From Nitratireductor sp. XY-223 (lineage in GTDB: Bacteria > Pseudomonadota > Alphaproteobacteria > Rhizobiales > Rhizobiaceae), in contig NZ_SPNT01000001.1 of NCBI RefSeq assembly GCF_004959855.1, forward strand, positions 62,001 to 126,000: a DNA stretch of 64,000 nt. Direction: 5' to 3'. How positions within the stretch are numbered: the first letter of the stretch is position 1; each line of letters starts with the position of its first letter. Shown here one piece after another: positions 7,747 to 16,905 of this stretch. Below the pieces are notes generated by a model. It had not been told where the DNA came from, made no database searches, and saw only the letters and a program-made list of their open reading frames with translations. Both the position numbers and the translations under genes were made by a program.

Positions 7747-8928
7747 TTGAGAAAACGCCATCTGTTCTGGATCGTTCCGCTGGCGCTCATCGTTGCCGGC
7801 GGCGCGGCCTTGCATTTCATCGTGCCGTCCATCGTGGAAAACGGGCGCAATGGCGTCGAAGGCCATGCGGCGCGAGACGTGTCGGAGCGCGCGGCGGCGC
7901 TGCATCAGACGCTGACCGTTGCTGATTTGCACGCCGATTCGCTCCTGTGGAAGCGTGACCTTCTCAAGCGGTCCGACCGCGGCCATGTCGACATTCCGCG
8001 CATGGTCGAGGGCAATGTGGCGCTACAAGTCTTCACGACCGTCACCAAGTCGCCAAAGGGCCAGAACTACGAAGAAAACAGTGCCGAGGCCTCGGACAAC
8101 ATCACGCTGCTGGCGCTTGCCCAGATGTGGCCGCCGCGCACCTGGCAGAACCTGACCGAGCGGGCGCTGTACCAGGCCGAGAAACTGCACGGATTCGCCG
8201 ACCGTGCGCCCGACCGCCTGGTCATCATCAAGAACAGGGACGATCTGAATTCGCTGCTGTCGCGGCGCGCAAACGGCGAGCAGGTGGTCGGCGGGCTGCT
8301 GGGAACCGAGGGCTCGCACGCGCTCTCAAGGAACCTCGACAATATCGGCCGGCTCTATGATGCGGGCTTCCGGATGATGAGCCTGCAGCATTTCTTCGAC
8401 AATGCGCTGGGCGGATCGCTGCACGGCTCCGGCAAGAAGGGCCTGACGGAATTCGGCCGGCAGTCGGTGAAGAAGATGGAAGAGGCGGGCATCATGATCG
8501 ATGTTTCGCACTCCTCCGAGAATGTCGTGCGCGAGACGCTGGAGATCACCGCCCGTCCGCTGATCGTCAGCCATACCGGCATTCGCGGCCATTGCGATAC
8601 ACACCGCAATATCGCAGACGACCTGATGGTTGAAATCGCGCAAAAGGGCGGGCTGATCGGTATCGGCTACTGGGATGCGGCGATATGCGACTATTCGCCG
8701 GAAGGGATCGCCAGGGCATTGCAGGCGGCGGTGTCGCTGGTCGGCCCCGACCACGTCGCACTCGGCTCCGATTTCGACGGCGCCGTCACCACAAAGATCG
8801 ATGCGTCGCAGATGGCGCTGATCACCGATGCGCTGCTCGATCTCGGCATGGACGAAAAGACGGTCCGCAAGGTGATGGGCCAGAACCAGATCGACTTCTT
8901 CCTGGCCTATCTGCCGGCGGGGACCTAG
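7747..8928 (+). CDS. Membrane dipeptidase, peptidase family M19
   Basis: A 393-residue zinc dipeptidase started by TTG with a strong GAGGGGAGGG site 6 nt upstream. Residues 5-28 are a single membrane anchor or uncleaved signal. Metal ligands of the renal-dipeptidase family are visible: HAD in DLHADSLLW, Glu in GTEGSHAL, the two histidines in SHTGIRGHCDTHRNI, and Asp in GSDFDG. It hydrolyses dipeptides on the outer face of the inner membrane. The gene lies 85 bp after the transglycosylase. Confidence 0.85.
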   Translation: MRKRHLFWIVPLALIVAGGAALHFIVPSIVENGRNGVEGHAARDVSERAAALHQTLTVADLHADSLLWKRDLLKRSDRGHVDIPRMVEGNVALQVFTTVTKSPKGQNYEENSAEASDNITLLALAQMWPPRTWQNLTERALYQAEKLHGFADRAPDRLVIIKNRDDLNSLLSRRANGEQVVGGLLGTEGSHALSRNLDNIGRLYDAGFRMMSLQHFFDNALGGSLHGSGKKGLTEFGRQSVKKMEEAGIMIDVSHSSENVVRETLEITARPLIVSHTGIRGHCDTHRNIADDLMVEIAQKGGLIGIGYWDAAICDYSPEGIARALQAAVSLVGPDHVALGSDFDGAVTTKIDASQMALITDALLDLGMDEKTVRKVMGQNQIDFFLAYLPAGT

Positions 8929-8969
8929 TGCCAGCGATCGGGGCAACGGCTTTGGGCCTTTGACGGACG

Positions 8970-10022
8970 CTACGCTCGCGCCACGAAAAACATGTTCGTC
9001 TGGCTCTTGATCGGCAGTTCGCTGACCTCTGAAAATCCCGCGTCGCGGAGGAGGGACGTTGTCTTTTCCGGACCCATGCATGTTCCCAGACCGGGGCCTC
9101 CCTGGGCCAGCGACTGGGTCATGCAGTGGAACAGGCTGAAGCCGTAATAGACCGTGCCAAGCGGGTTTGCATTGTCGGCAAGCCTGTCAGCGGCGCGGGG
9201 CTCCATCACCATCAGCGCACCGCCGGGGGCCATGCGGCTGCGTATTTCGACCAGGGTCGCCTCCGGTTCGGCCAGATCATGCAGACAGTCGAACATGCCG
9301 GCAAAATCAAAGACCGGATCCGGCTCCAGATCCGCGATCAAGCCTTCGATGAACGTCACCCGATCCGTTCCGGCCTCGGCCGCGGTTTTGCGCGCCCTGG
9401 CGATCGAATTGCTATCCGGGTCGAACCCCGTGATGTGCGCATTCGGGTACGCCTCGGCGAGGGCGAGGGAGACCTTGCCGACGCCGCAGCCGATATCCAG
9501 CGCCTTTCCGCCCTCGGCAAGCCGCTGGTCGATCTCAGGCAACTGTTTCAGCCAATAACTTGCCAGCCGGTGCCTGTAAGCTCCGCCATTCATCAGGTCG
9601 AGCGCTTCGATCCAGTCATCGTCGAATGCCCCGAAATGCACGCCGCCCCCTTCGCGAAATGCCCGCGCCACCTCCGGTGCCTGCGACAACAGGGACGGGC
9701 CGGCCAGAAAAAGCCCGCCCATGTAGTGATCCGTTCCCTCCGAAGCCAGAAGGAATCCATGTTCGGCCGGCATCGAGAAAGTGCCGGCCGCCTCGTCGTG
9801 TTCCAGCCAGCCGGCCGCCGTCATGCCGTTCAGCCATTCCTCGACATATCGGGGCGTGAGTCCGGTCTTTTTCGACAAATCCGGGGCGCTGACCGGAGCG
9901 CCGTCCTTCATGGCGTCAAACAGGCCCGACTTGAGTCCCAGATAGCCCATGCCAATGGCCATTGCGCCGGCCATGTCGCGATAGACGGTGTTGGCGAACG
10001 TTCCAATCCGATCCTTGTCCAT
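8970..10022 (-). CDS. Class I SAM-dependent methyltransferase with N-terminal winged-helix domain
   Basis: A 350-residue protein. Residues about 25-95 form a winged-helix or dimerisation module (APDLSKKTGLTPRYVEEWLNGM), and residues about 165-300 form a Rossmann-type methyltransferase with motif I LDIGCGVGKVSLALAEAYP and a post-motif FDCLHDLAEP. This arrangement is typical of O-methyltransferase-like proteins such as Rv2258c. The substrate is unknown. It is convergent with the dipeptidase. Confidence 0.82.
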   Translation of the reverse strand: MDKDRIGTFANTVYRDMAGAMAIGMGYLGLKSGLFDAMKDGAPVSAPDLSKKTGLTPRYVEEWLNGMTAAGWLEHDEAAGTFSMPAEHGFLLASEGTDHYMGGLFLAGPSLLSQAPEVARAFREGGGVHFGAFDDDWIEALDLMNGGAYRHRLASYWLKQLPEIDQRLAEGGKALDIGCGVGKVSLALAEAYPNAHITGFDPDSNSIARARKTAAEAGTDRVTFIEGLIADLEPDPVFDFAGMFDCLHDLAEPEATLVEIRSRMAPGGALMVMEPRAADRLADNANPLGTVYYGFSLFHCMTQSLAQGGPGLGTCMGPEKTTSLLRDAGFSEVSELPIKSQTNMFFVARA

Positions 10023-10188
10023 GAGGTCCTCCCATGATCTGTCCGTTGATACGCCTCCGGCACCGCGAGGTCATTGTAACCGGTCCTTGAACGCTTGTCG
10101 TTCAGGTCAGGCCGTCCGGATCCTCCGGGTAATTCGTACCCTCAGTCACTATATGTAGTGGTGCGCAAAGCAGCACAGGTGAGGGCCG

Positions 10189-10731
10189 ATGTTTTGGAAA
10201 CGGAGGAAAGAAGCCGGGCGCTCGCTCTTTCTCGGCAGTGTAACCGTGGCCTCGAGTCCCAGCCTGAAGAAGGGAATTTCTTCGATCTGGATGCCGAACA
10301 GCGAATCCGCTGCTGAGCTGATTGAGCATTCATTGCTGGAAATACTGTCGTTGCCGAATCTGTCGCAAAGGGGCTCGGCCAATGCCGATGACCTGGCGAT
10401 TGATATCACCGTTTCCGACTATGATCTGGGTTGTTTCCAGCTGTTATACGCCCACCAGTTCAGCGTTCCGCTGGTCTGGCGGCCGGAAGTTATCATGACG
10501 GCCCGCGTCTACGCGCCAGGTTCCAACAACACGATTTGCGCTCATACCGTGCGGTACAAACCCGGTTGGATCAAATGGATCCGCATGAACCTGAACTTGC
10601 GCAAACACCTGAAGGAATTGGGCAAGTACAATCCCCGGGATGCAAAGTCGGCTGTCGGTACCGACGATCTGAAATACTTCGTGCGGCAGTCCTGCGTGGA
10701 TTTGCTCATCAAGGTCCAGCGGGATATCTGA
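10189..10731 (+). CDS. Hypothetical protein
   Basis: A 180-residue protein that I do not recognise. The ATG at 10189 follows a GTGAGGG ribosome site. It has no signal peptide and no membrane helix. The N terminus is basic (MFWKRRKEAGRS); the middle is rich in beta-prone stretches (FSVPLVWRPEVIMTARVY) and the C terminus is helical and basic. Codon use fits the host. It is divergent from the methyltransferase and convergent with the YegP gene, so the context offers no functional hint. Confidence 0.6.
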   Translation: MFWKRRKEAGRSLFLGSVTVASSPSLKKGISSIWMPNSESAAELIEHSLLEILSLPNLSQRGSANADDLAIDITVSDYDLGCFQLLYAHQFSVPLVWRPEVIMTARVYAPGSNNTICAHTVRYKPGWIKWIRMNLNLRKHLKELGKYNPRDAKSAVGTDDLKYFVRQSCVDLLIKVQRDI

Positions 10732-10768
10732 CATCCGCCTTCGGCATCCAGATGCCGCGATCAAACAA

Positions 10769-10794
10769 GCCGTTCTGTCCGGTAACGGAACGGC
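10769..10794 (-). terminator. Hairpin ending the yegP transcript
   Basis: GCCGTTC (10769-10775) pairs perfectly with GAACGGC (10788-10794). On the minus strand it is followed by TTGTTTG. It lies between two convergent genes. A second hairpin (CGTTGGG paired with CCCAACG) lies at 10828-10848. Confidence 0.4.
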
Positions 10795-10864
10795 CGCAGG
10801 CAGTTTTCTCCGGTGCGCCGGACCGCGTTGGGATTGAAGCCCAACGGGACTCGGCAATGATGGA

Positions 10865-11197
10865 TCAGGTCAGGTCTTCGAGCTTGGCGCCGGGTGCGTT
10901 CTTCTTGACGGACGCGATGCCGTTATCGCGTGACGAGGCGCTCTCGTAGGACTCGCTGGTGCCGATGACCTGACCGTTGGTCGCCTTGAGATTGAAGCGG
11001 TGCTTGCCGCCTTTTGTCTCCGTGCGATCGAAGCGCGCATCTTCGGCGGAATTCTTGCGGACCGACTCGATGCCGTTCTCGGCGCTGGCGCGCTGCTTGT
11101 AGCCTTCACTCGCCAGGATGATCTGGCCGTTTCCCGCCTTGAGGCGAAAACGGAACTCGCCAGCCTTGTCCTTGTAAAGCTCAAATTTACCTGCCAT
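10865..11197 (-). CDS. YegP-type tandem DUF1508 protein
   Basis: A 110-residue protein made of two DUF1508 repeats, residues about 2-52 (FRFRLKAGNGQIILASEGY, then ENGIESVRKN) and about 60-105 (HRFNLKATNGQVIGTSESY, then DNGIASVKKN). The family folds as paired antiparallel sheets; its role is unknown, although members are often stress-associated. It stands alone, with a 480-bp gap upstream that must hold its promoter. Confidence 0.85.
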   Translation of the reverse strand: MAGKFELYKDKAGEFRFRLKAGNGQIILASEGYKQRASAENGIESVRKNSAEDARFDRTETKGGKHRFNLKATNGQVIGTSESYESASSRDNGIASVKKNAPGAKLEDLT

Positions 11198-11676
11198 GAA
11201 CTATTTCTCCCTTTTGTACTTCGTGGAACTGGAAACCTAACTAAGCGTCATACGGTTCGCAAATACAAACCGTCTCTATTCACTGGGAAATACGATTTTT
11301 CGTAATATTGGCATTTCAGCTACGGTGAAATAGCTATCGGTGTAGAGACCTGGGTCTGGGATACGCGCAAGCCAGCGGCATCCGTGAGGGTATAGCGCGC
11401 CAAGAACGCCTCCTTTTCAGGAAACTTGAATCACGCCGACAAGTCTGCGCCCAATGTTGGCATCCGCTTCAGAACTGCACCTTGCACTCCGCAGGCTATC
11501 GTCTGAAGAGAGCCCGGAGTTGATATTCAACAACTGTTTTGAATGGTAACCAGGAGGCAAACGGTTCACTTGGTGTCCATGGAAATGTGCGGGGCATCTG
11601 CTAACCTATCGGTGTCGAGGCACAATTGCGGAAACTCGCCCACAAGACCGGTGGGCCACGACAAGCGGAGTTTCTT
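11198..11676. other. Intergenic region without a recognisable gene
   Basis: This 479-bp stretch is visibly more AT-rich than its surroundings. It holds only short inverted repeats: TACGATTTTTCGTA (11290-11303) and ATTTCA-7-TGAAAT. It separates the divergent yegP and methyltransferase genes and must carry both promoters. I see no convincing coding frame. Confidence 0.5.
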
Positions 11677-12477
11677 ATGACGGATCCATTTCAAAATGTG
11701 GAAGCGGGTGGCGCGGAGTTTATTGAAACGGTCGTTGGCGCCCTGGAAACTCGTGCCGGCGAGCCGGTGATGGTTGAAATCGTTGAACGATATTTGGACG
11801 AACTCGACTTTATAGATGGCGGACTGCACGTGGAAATAGGCGCGGGTACAGGCGCTATTGCACGAAGAATAGCCACGCGTGCCGTCAATGGTCAGGTTAT
11901 TGCGTCAGAGCCGTCTGCCGGTCTGGTCGAAGCGGCGCGCAAATTGGCGGATGGCGCATCTAACTTGAAGTTTGAGACTGGTGACGGAGCAGCTCTGCGC
12001 TTCGAGGACGGCTCGGTGGACAATGTTGTGATGCACACCGTTCTCAGCCATGTCGTTGAACCGGCTGTTCTTCTGAACGAGGCGTTCAGGATATTGAAAC
12101 ACGGCGGGCGTCTGGCCGTATGTGATGCCGACTTTGAGAAGACTTCCCTCGCCAATGCACTGGCCGACCCACTCGATGCCTGCGCAAAATATTTCGCGGA
12201 GCATTTTGTTACCGACAAATTTCTCACAGGCAAATTGCGTGGGCTGGTGAAGGCTGCCGGACTAACAGTTGAGCAATTCCGCATCACGAGCCGGACCATC
12301 ACGGCGGGCATGGGTGGAATGACCTGGGTTGGTATGGCCAGCATGCATATGGTCAAAAGCGGCTTGATTGGTCAGGAGCTCGCAGACGCCTTGGCAGCCG
12401 AATACAAGCGCCGCGAAAGCGCTGGAGCGCTTTATGGTCACCAGCCCTTTGTTACGCTTGTTGCCAGAAAACCATAA
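11677..12477 (+). CDS. SAM-dependent methyltransferase (Methyltransf_11 type)
   Basis: A 266-residue enzyme. The start is the ATG giving MTDPFQNVEAGG, 6 nt after AGCGGAG; an in-frame TTG upstream has no ribosome site. Motif I is VEIGAGTGAIARRIATR (residues about 51-67), followed by VIASEPS and LNEAFRILKHGGRLAV, as in UbiE/COQ5-like methyltransferases. The target is unknown. Its sequence is less GC-rich than the neighbours, which together with the AT-rich upstream gap suggests acquisition by transfer (inference). Confidence 0.8.
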   Translation: MTDPFQNVEAGGAEFIETVVGALETRAGEPVMVEIVERYLDELDFIDGGLHVEIGAGTGAIARRIATRAVNGQVIASEPSAGLVEAARKLADGASNLKFETGDGAALRFEDGSVDNVVMHTVLSHVVEPAVLLNEAFRILKHGGRLAVCDADFEKTSLANALADPLDACAKYFAEHFVTDKFLTGKLRGLVKAAGLTVEQFRITSRTITAGMGGMTWVGMASMHMVKSGLIGQELADALAAEYKRRESAGALYGHQPFVTLVARKP

Positions 12478-12601
12478 GGCCGCGCGCCGGGGGTCGGAGT
12501 CGAGGGCAAACGGAATGCTCGCTGCAGGTCTAAGGCGGCCTGGTTAAGCCAATCGGACCGATTTTCCACCGTCACATGTTCCAACCTAACTCAGTATTGC
12601 T

Positions 12602-14455
12602 CTAGTCGATGGCGTCGGCGATATAGCCTCCGGTCTGCCGCTGCCAGAGCCGGGCGTAGATGCCGCCGCGATCCAGAAGCTCCGCCGGGGTTCCCTCCTC
12701 GACGATACGGCCATCGTCCAGCACCACGATCCTGTCCATGCTGGAAATCGTCGACAGGCGGTGGGCAATGGCTATCACCGTCTTGCCCTCCATCAGCAGC
12801 GCCAGCTTGTCCTGCACCGCTGCCTCGGCATCGCTGTCCAGCGCCGAGGTCGCCTCGTCGAGCACGAGTATCGGCGCGTCCTTCAAGAGGACGCGGGCGA
12901 TGGCGATGCGCTGGCGCTGTCCGCCGGAGAGCTTCACCCCGCGGTCTCCGACGAAGGCCCCGTAGCCGGTGCGCCCCTCGCTGTCCTTCAGATCGGCGAT
13001 GAAACGGTCGGCTTCGGCCATCGATGCCGCGTGTTCCATCTCCTCCTGCGATGCGCCGGGCCGGCCGTAGCGGATATTGTCGCCGACCGATCGGTGCAGC
13101 AGCGAGACGTCCTGGGTGACGACGCCGATGCTGTCGCGCAGGCTTTCCTGGGTGACGCTGCGGATGTCCTGGCCGTCGATGGAGATCGCTCCGTCCTTCA
13201 GTTCGAAGAACCTCAAGAGCAGGCTGACCAGCGTGGATTTTCCCGCCCCGGAAACCCCGACCAGGCCGACCTTCTCGCCGGCATGAACCGTAAGGGACAG
13301 GTCGTGGATTACCTTCTGACTATGTTGGTAGGCGAAGCGGACATGGCTGAACGCGACCGCGCCGTCCGTCACGTTCAGCCTTGCGGCATCGGGCGCGTCG
13401 GTGATGGTCGGCGGCGTTGTCACCACGGGCATGGCGTCGCGGATGGTGCCCACGGCCTGAAAAATCTGCTGCCCCATCTGCAGGAACGCACGCGCGTTGC
13501 CCGAGAGCCGCTGGACGACCGCGATCGATGCGGCGAACTGGCCGATCGTGACGAAGCCGTCGACCAGGCCCCAAAGCCCGATGGCCATGTTGCTGAACAC
13601 CAGGAAAACGTTGAGAAGGATGACGTAGCTGTCCGTCGTCAGGAAGATGCGCCCTTCCTTCTGCTGGGTGTCAATGGCCTTGCCCATGATGGAGCGCAGG
13701 GCACCCGCCTCGCTGTCTTCGGCGGCGAACAGCTTCACCATCTGGATGTTGCCGTAGAGATCGGTCATGGCGCCGACGACGAGGCTGCGCGCCTTTGCGG
13801 ACCGGCGGGCGCGTTCGGAAAAGTGCGGCACCGCCTTCACGGCAATGACGACGTTGGCAACGATCCAGATAAGAACCGGGATCGCCAATGCCCAGGAGAG
13901 CGCGGCCAGCAATATAAGCGCGCCGACAAACTGGACGAAGAAGTGCGGGACGCTCTGGAAGGCGACGACGATCTGCTGCTGGACCGCCAAGGCCACCTGC
14001 GAAATGCGCGCCGCGATCTGGCCGGCATAAAGATCGTGGAAGAAGGCGAGGTCCTGGTGCTCGACGGCCTGGTGGCCCTGCCACAGCATGGCGGCGGGCA
14101 TGCATACGGAGACGACCTGCGAGCGCAGTGCGTTGGCAAGGAAAATGAAAAGCGGCAGCAGCGGGCAGAACAGAAAGCCAAGAACGACGAGCAGGGGCCA
14201 GTCCTCCTGCAGAAACAGCGCCGCACCCTTTTGGGCCACCCCGTCAACGATGACCGAAATACCCCAGATCACCGCGAGATTGATGCTCTCGACCATGACG
14301 CTGAAGATGACGATGGCCGCCAGGACGCCGCGAAACATGCTCGCGAAATGCAGGACGAGCGCGAACGGGCCGCGCGCCGGCAGGGGCTCAAAGGGAATGT
14401 CCAGCGGGCGGACGAGGGTCTCGATGCGGCGGTACACGAAATCGGATATCGACAT
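12602..14455 (-). CDS. ABC exporter, fused permease and ATPase
   Basis: A 617-residue half-transporter. The start is placed at MSISDFVYRR, which has a GGAGG-type leader; a longer frame adds only an unsupported Pro/Ser-rich stretch. The N-terminal half has six predicted membrane helices, and the C-terminal half (about 355-600) is an ABC ATPase with Walker A GVSGAGKSTL, signature LSGGQRQR, and Walker B ILVLDEATSALD. It acts as a dimer, exporting a lipid, peptide or drug. The nearest architecture is that of MsbA/multidrug exporters; the substrate is not predictable. No neighbour is co-oriented. Confidence 0.88.
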   Translation of the reverse strand: MSISDFVYRRIETLVRPLDIPFEPLPARGPFALVLHFASMFRGVLAAIVIFSVMVESINLAVIWGISVIVDGVAQKGAALFLQEDWPLLVVLGFLFCPLLPLFIFLANALRSQVVSVCMPAAMLWQGHQAVEHQDLAFFHDLYAGQIAARISQVALAVQQQIVVAFQSVPHFFVQFVGALILLAALSWALAIPVLIWIVANVVIAVKAVPHFSERARRSAKARSLVVGAMTDLYGNIQMVKLFAAEDSEAGALRSIMGKAIDTQQKEGRIFLTTDSYVILLNVFLVFSNMAIGLWGLVDGFVTIGQFAASIAVVQRLSGNARAFLQMGQQIFQAVGTIRDAMPVVTTPPTITDAPDAARLNVTDGAVAFSHVRFAYQHSQKVIHDLSLTVHAGEKVGLVGVSGAGKSTLVSLLLRFFELKDGAISIDGQDIRSVTQESLRDSIGVVTQDVSLLHRSVGDNIRYGRPGASQEEMEHAASMAEADRFIADLKDSEGRTGYGAFVGDRGVKLSGGQRQRIAIARVLLKDAPILVLDEATSALDSDAEAAVQDKLALLMEGKTVIAIAHRLSTISSMDRIVVLDDGRIVEEGTPAELLDRGGIYARLWQRQTGGYIADAID

Positions 14456-14650
14456 GGCGGCTCGGGTCAGCGAACTGGAAGGAGGAGACGGGGGAATCGC
14501 CGGCATTTAAGCACGGATCAGGGGCAGCGAATATGCGCGATGCAATTATTGCGATAGGCGGGCGTTCATCGGGCCGCAAAATCGGGTGGTAAAGCTGTAC
14601 TCCCAAATTGCTGGATTTACTGGCAATTCGTGCCCATCTTCGCTATCAGA

Positions 14651-15080
14651 AGCTGCCAGCCGGCCGGACAGCCGCGCTCCGCAAAGGCCGAAAGGCGCGG
14701 GGTGAGGAAAGTCCGGGCTTCACGGAAACACGGTGCCGGATAACGTCCGGCGGGGGTGACCCCAGGGAAAGTGCCACAGAAAGCAAACCGCCCCGCCAGT
14801 ATTCCGGTCCCGCTGTTGCCGGACCCGAATACCGGCGGGGTAAGGGTGAAAGGGTGGGGTAAGAGCCCACCGCGTTCCTGGCAACAGGAACGGCACGGCA
14901 AACCCCACCGGGAGCAAGACCGAATAGGGATGACGCGGGGCGCAAGCCCCACCCCGTTTCCGGGCAGGTCATCCGGGTAGGTCGCTAGAGGCAGGGTGCA
15001 AGTCCTGTCCCAGAGGAATGGCTGTCGCCGCCGCCTTGGTGCGCGGTACAGAACCCGGCTTACAGGCCGGCTGGCACCTT
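14651..15080 (+). ncRNA. rnpB: RNase P RNA, bacterial class A
   Basis: The catalytic RNA of RNase P, which matures tRNA 5' ends. The terminal P1 helix is visible: GCCAGCCGGCC (from 14656) pairs with GGCCGGCTGGC (to about 15075). The universally conserved GAGGAAAGTCCGG box lies at about 14704-14716. The 3' core contains AGGCAGGGTGCAAGTCC, CAGAGGAATGGCTG and CAGAACCCGGCTTAC. Location just upstream of mraZ is common in Hyphomicrobiales. The exact ends are approximate. Confidence 0.95.
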
Positions 15081-15162
15081 TCTTCCCGATACATAGACAA
15101 CGAATCAGTTCGAATTGCCGGCTAAGCGAATCCGCCTAAGCGTTGGTGCAATCCCCTGAAAA

Positions 15163-15178
15163 TTAGCGATTCATTAAC
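15163..15178 (+). promoter_or_regulatory. CtrA-like box containing a CcrM (GANTC) site
   Basis: TTAG-N7-TTAAC matches the CtrA consensus TTAA-N7-TTAA(C) at all but one base. The 7-bp spacer contains GATTC (15168-15172), a GANTC methylation site of CcrM. This would connect dcw transcription to the cell-cycle circuit. Confidence 0.5.
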
Positions 15179-15228
15179 CATAAGGGCGGTTTTGTGGGGT
15201 CCGTGAAACCAGTTTTGAACAGGCTTGT

Positions 15229-15262
15229 CCCATTGACGCCCAAATCATCCCATGATATCCCA
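15229..15262 (-). promoter_or_regulatory. Four phased MraZ-binding repeats (TGGG every 10 bp)
   Basis: On the minus strand TGGG occurs four times, at 15232-15229, 15242-15239, 15252-15249 and 15262-15259, exactly 10 bp apart. MraZ is known to bind TGGGN direct repeats with 5-nt spacers in E. coli. The array lies 155 bp before mraZ and overlaps a TTGACG hexamer, so it probably mediates autorepression. Confidence 0.75.
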
Positions 15263-15416
15263 AACGGACTGAGAGAGGGGTGTTCAGGCGTAGCCCGACA
15301 GCGGGTCCGGTCCAGGCGTTGCAACGCGGCGCCGGTCAGCCCGCGCAGCTTGCGGTCAGAAATCTCCGGAGGCGGCATGTTATGGTCTTCAGGCCTGGAA
15401 ACGGCGGTTTTGCGTT

Positions 15417-15875
15417 ATGAACCGGTTCCTGTCGAATGCGACGAACAAGATCGATGCGAAGGGTCGGGTGTCCGTACCGGCCCAGTTTCGCAACGTTCTG
15501 ACGCGTCTCGACATTCAGGAACTCTATGCCATCCAGGACTTCATCTATCCGGCAGTGACGGTCGGCGGACCGGACCTGCTCGACCGCTACGAGCGGCAGA
15601 TCGACGAGGGCGACCCGTTCTCCGTCGATGCCAACGACATGTCGCTGCTCATTCACGGGGGCGGCGTGTTCCTGAAGCTGGACGGCGAGGGCCGTCTGAT
15701 GGTGAGCGACTTCATACGCGACTACACGGGCATTTCCGACCAGGTGACCTTTGTCGGCCGGTCGGACCATTTTCAGTTGTGGGATCCTGTTCGATACGAG
15801 GAAAAACGACAGGAAGCCCTGAGCCGGCGCATGGCGGGGGTACAGCCTCGCGCCGGTCAAGGAGAGGCGGGATGA
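15417..15875 (+). CDS. mraZ: Transcriptional regulator MraZ
   Basis: A 152-residue first gene of the dcw cluster. It has the two AbrB-like halves of MraZ: the first carries [16 protein letters not shown] (residues about 10-25) and the second the degenerate [17 protein letters not shown] (residues about 88-104). MraZ forms a ring-shaped oligomer that binds repeated TGGG sites and usually represses its own operon. The matching array lies just upstream. The stop overlaps the rsmH start (ATGA). Confidence 0.95.
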   Translation: MNRFLSNATNKIDAKGRVSVPAQFRNVLTRLDIQELYAIQDFIYPAVTVGGPDLLDRYERQIDEGDPFSVDANDMSLLIHGGGVFLKLDGEGRLMVSDFIRDYTGISDQVTFVGRSDHFQLWDPVRYEEKRQEALSRRMAGVQPRAGQGEAG

Positions 15876-16900
15876 CAGCGCACTCTGGCGGCATGGACCA
15901 TGACGCCGGTGGCGGACCTGTGCGCCACATCCCGGTTCTCCTTAACGAGGTCCTGTCCGCGCTGCAGCCGGAGCGCGGACAGGTCGTCCTCGACGGAACA
16001 TTCGGCGCCGGCGGCTATACAAGGGCCATTCTGGACAAGGGCGCGAAGGTCATTGCGCTTGACCGCGACCCGAATGCGATCGCCGGCGGCCAAGACCTGG
16101 CCGCGGCTTACCCGGGCCGGCTGGAATTGATCGAAGCACGTTTCAGCGGGCTCGCTGACCATGCGCCCGACGGCGGTCTCGACGCCGTGGTGCTCGATAT
16201 CGGCGTTTCGTCCATGCAGATCGACGAGGCCGAAAGAGGCTTTTCCTTCCAGAAGGACGGTCCGCTCGACATGCGCATGTCGGAAAGCGGCGCCAGTGCG
16301 GCCGATGTCGTCAACACATTGAAGGTCTCCGACCTGACCCGCGTTTTCGGACTGCTGGGCGAGGAAAAGCAGGCCGGCCGTATCGCCCGCGCCATCGATG
16401 CGCGGCGCAAGGAGGAGCGTTTCTCCTCGACCCGGGACCTCGCCGCGCTGATCGAAGCGGTCAAGCCGCGCAGGGCGCGCGACAAGATTCACCCGGCGAC
16501 CCGGGTTTTCCAAGCGCTGAGGATTTTCGTCAACGAAGAACTGGCGGAACTCGCGGCGGCGCTCTTTGCCGCCGAGTGCGCCCTGAAGCCCGGCGGCCGC
16601 CTTGCCGTCGTGACCTTCCATTCGCTTGAAGACAGGATCGTCAAGCGCTTCTTCCAGGACCGGTTCGGCAAGGGCGGCGGCGCGTCCAGGCACCTGCCGG
16701 CAGCCGTCGCGGAACCCGCCACCTTCGAGCCTGTCGGCAAGCCTGTTGTCGCGGCGAGCGAAGAGGAAGCGGCGAGAAATCCCCGTGCGCGCTCGGCCAA
16801 GCTGCGGGCCGGACGGCGCACCGCGGCGGCGGCGCGATCCGCCGATTATTCGCTATTCGGACTGCCGGACCTGCCGGCCGTCACTTCCACAGGAGACTGA
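15872..16900 (+). CDS. rsmH: 16S rRNA (cytosine-1402-N4)-methyltransferase RsmH (MraW)
   Basis: A 342-residue enzyme that methylates C1402 in the decoding centre of 16S rRNA. The start at 15872 overlaps the mraZ stop. Motifs: [38 protein letters not shown] for S-adenosylmethionine, [29 protein letters not shown], and the C-terminal [17 protein letters not shown] and [14 protein letters not shown]. Length is normal for the family. Confidence 0.96.
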   Translation: MTAHSGGMDHDAGGGPVRHIPVLLNEVLSALQPERGQVVLDGTFGAGGYTRAILDKGAKVIALDRDPNAIAGGQDLAAAYPGRLELIEARFSGLADHAPDGGLDAVVLDIGVSSMQIDEAERGFSFQKDGPLDMRMSESGASAADVVNTLKVSDLTRVFGLLGEEKQAGRIARAIDARRKEERFSSTRDLAALIEAVKPRRARDKIHPATRVFQALRIFVNEELAELAAALFAAECALKPGGRLAVVTFHSLEDRIVKRFFQDRFGKGGGASRHLPAAVAEPATFEPVGKPVVAASEEEAARNPRARSAKLRAGRRTAAAARSADYSLFGLPDLPAVTSTGD

Positions 16901-16905
16901 CTGCG

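Larger units (their letters stand above)
15081..15416 (+). promoter_or_regulatory. Regulatory region of the dcw cluster
   Basis: This 336-bp non-coding stretch separates rnpB from mraZ. It contains a CtrA-like box (15163-15178) and four phased MraZ-type repeats (15229-15262), described separately. A TTGACG hexamer at 15233-15238 may be the -35 element; the matching -10 is not clear. The 150 bp after the repeats form a long leader for mraZ with no coding frame that I trust. Confidence 0.6.
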
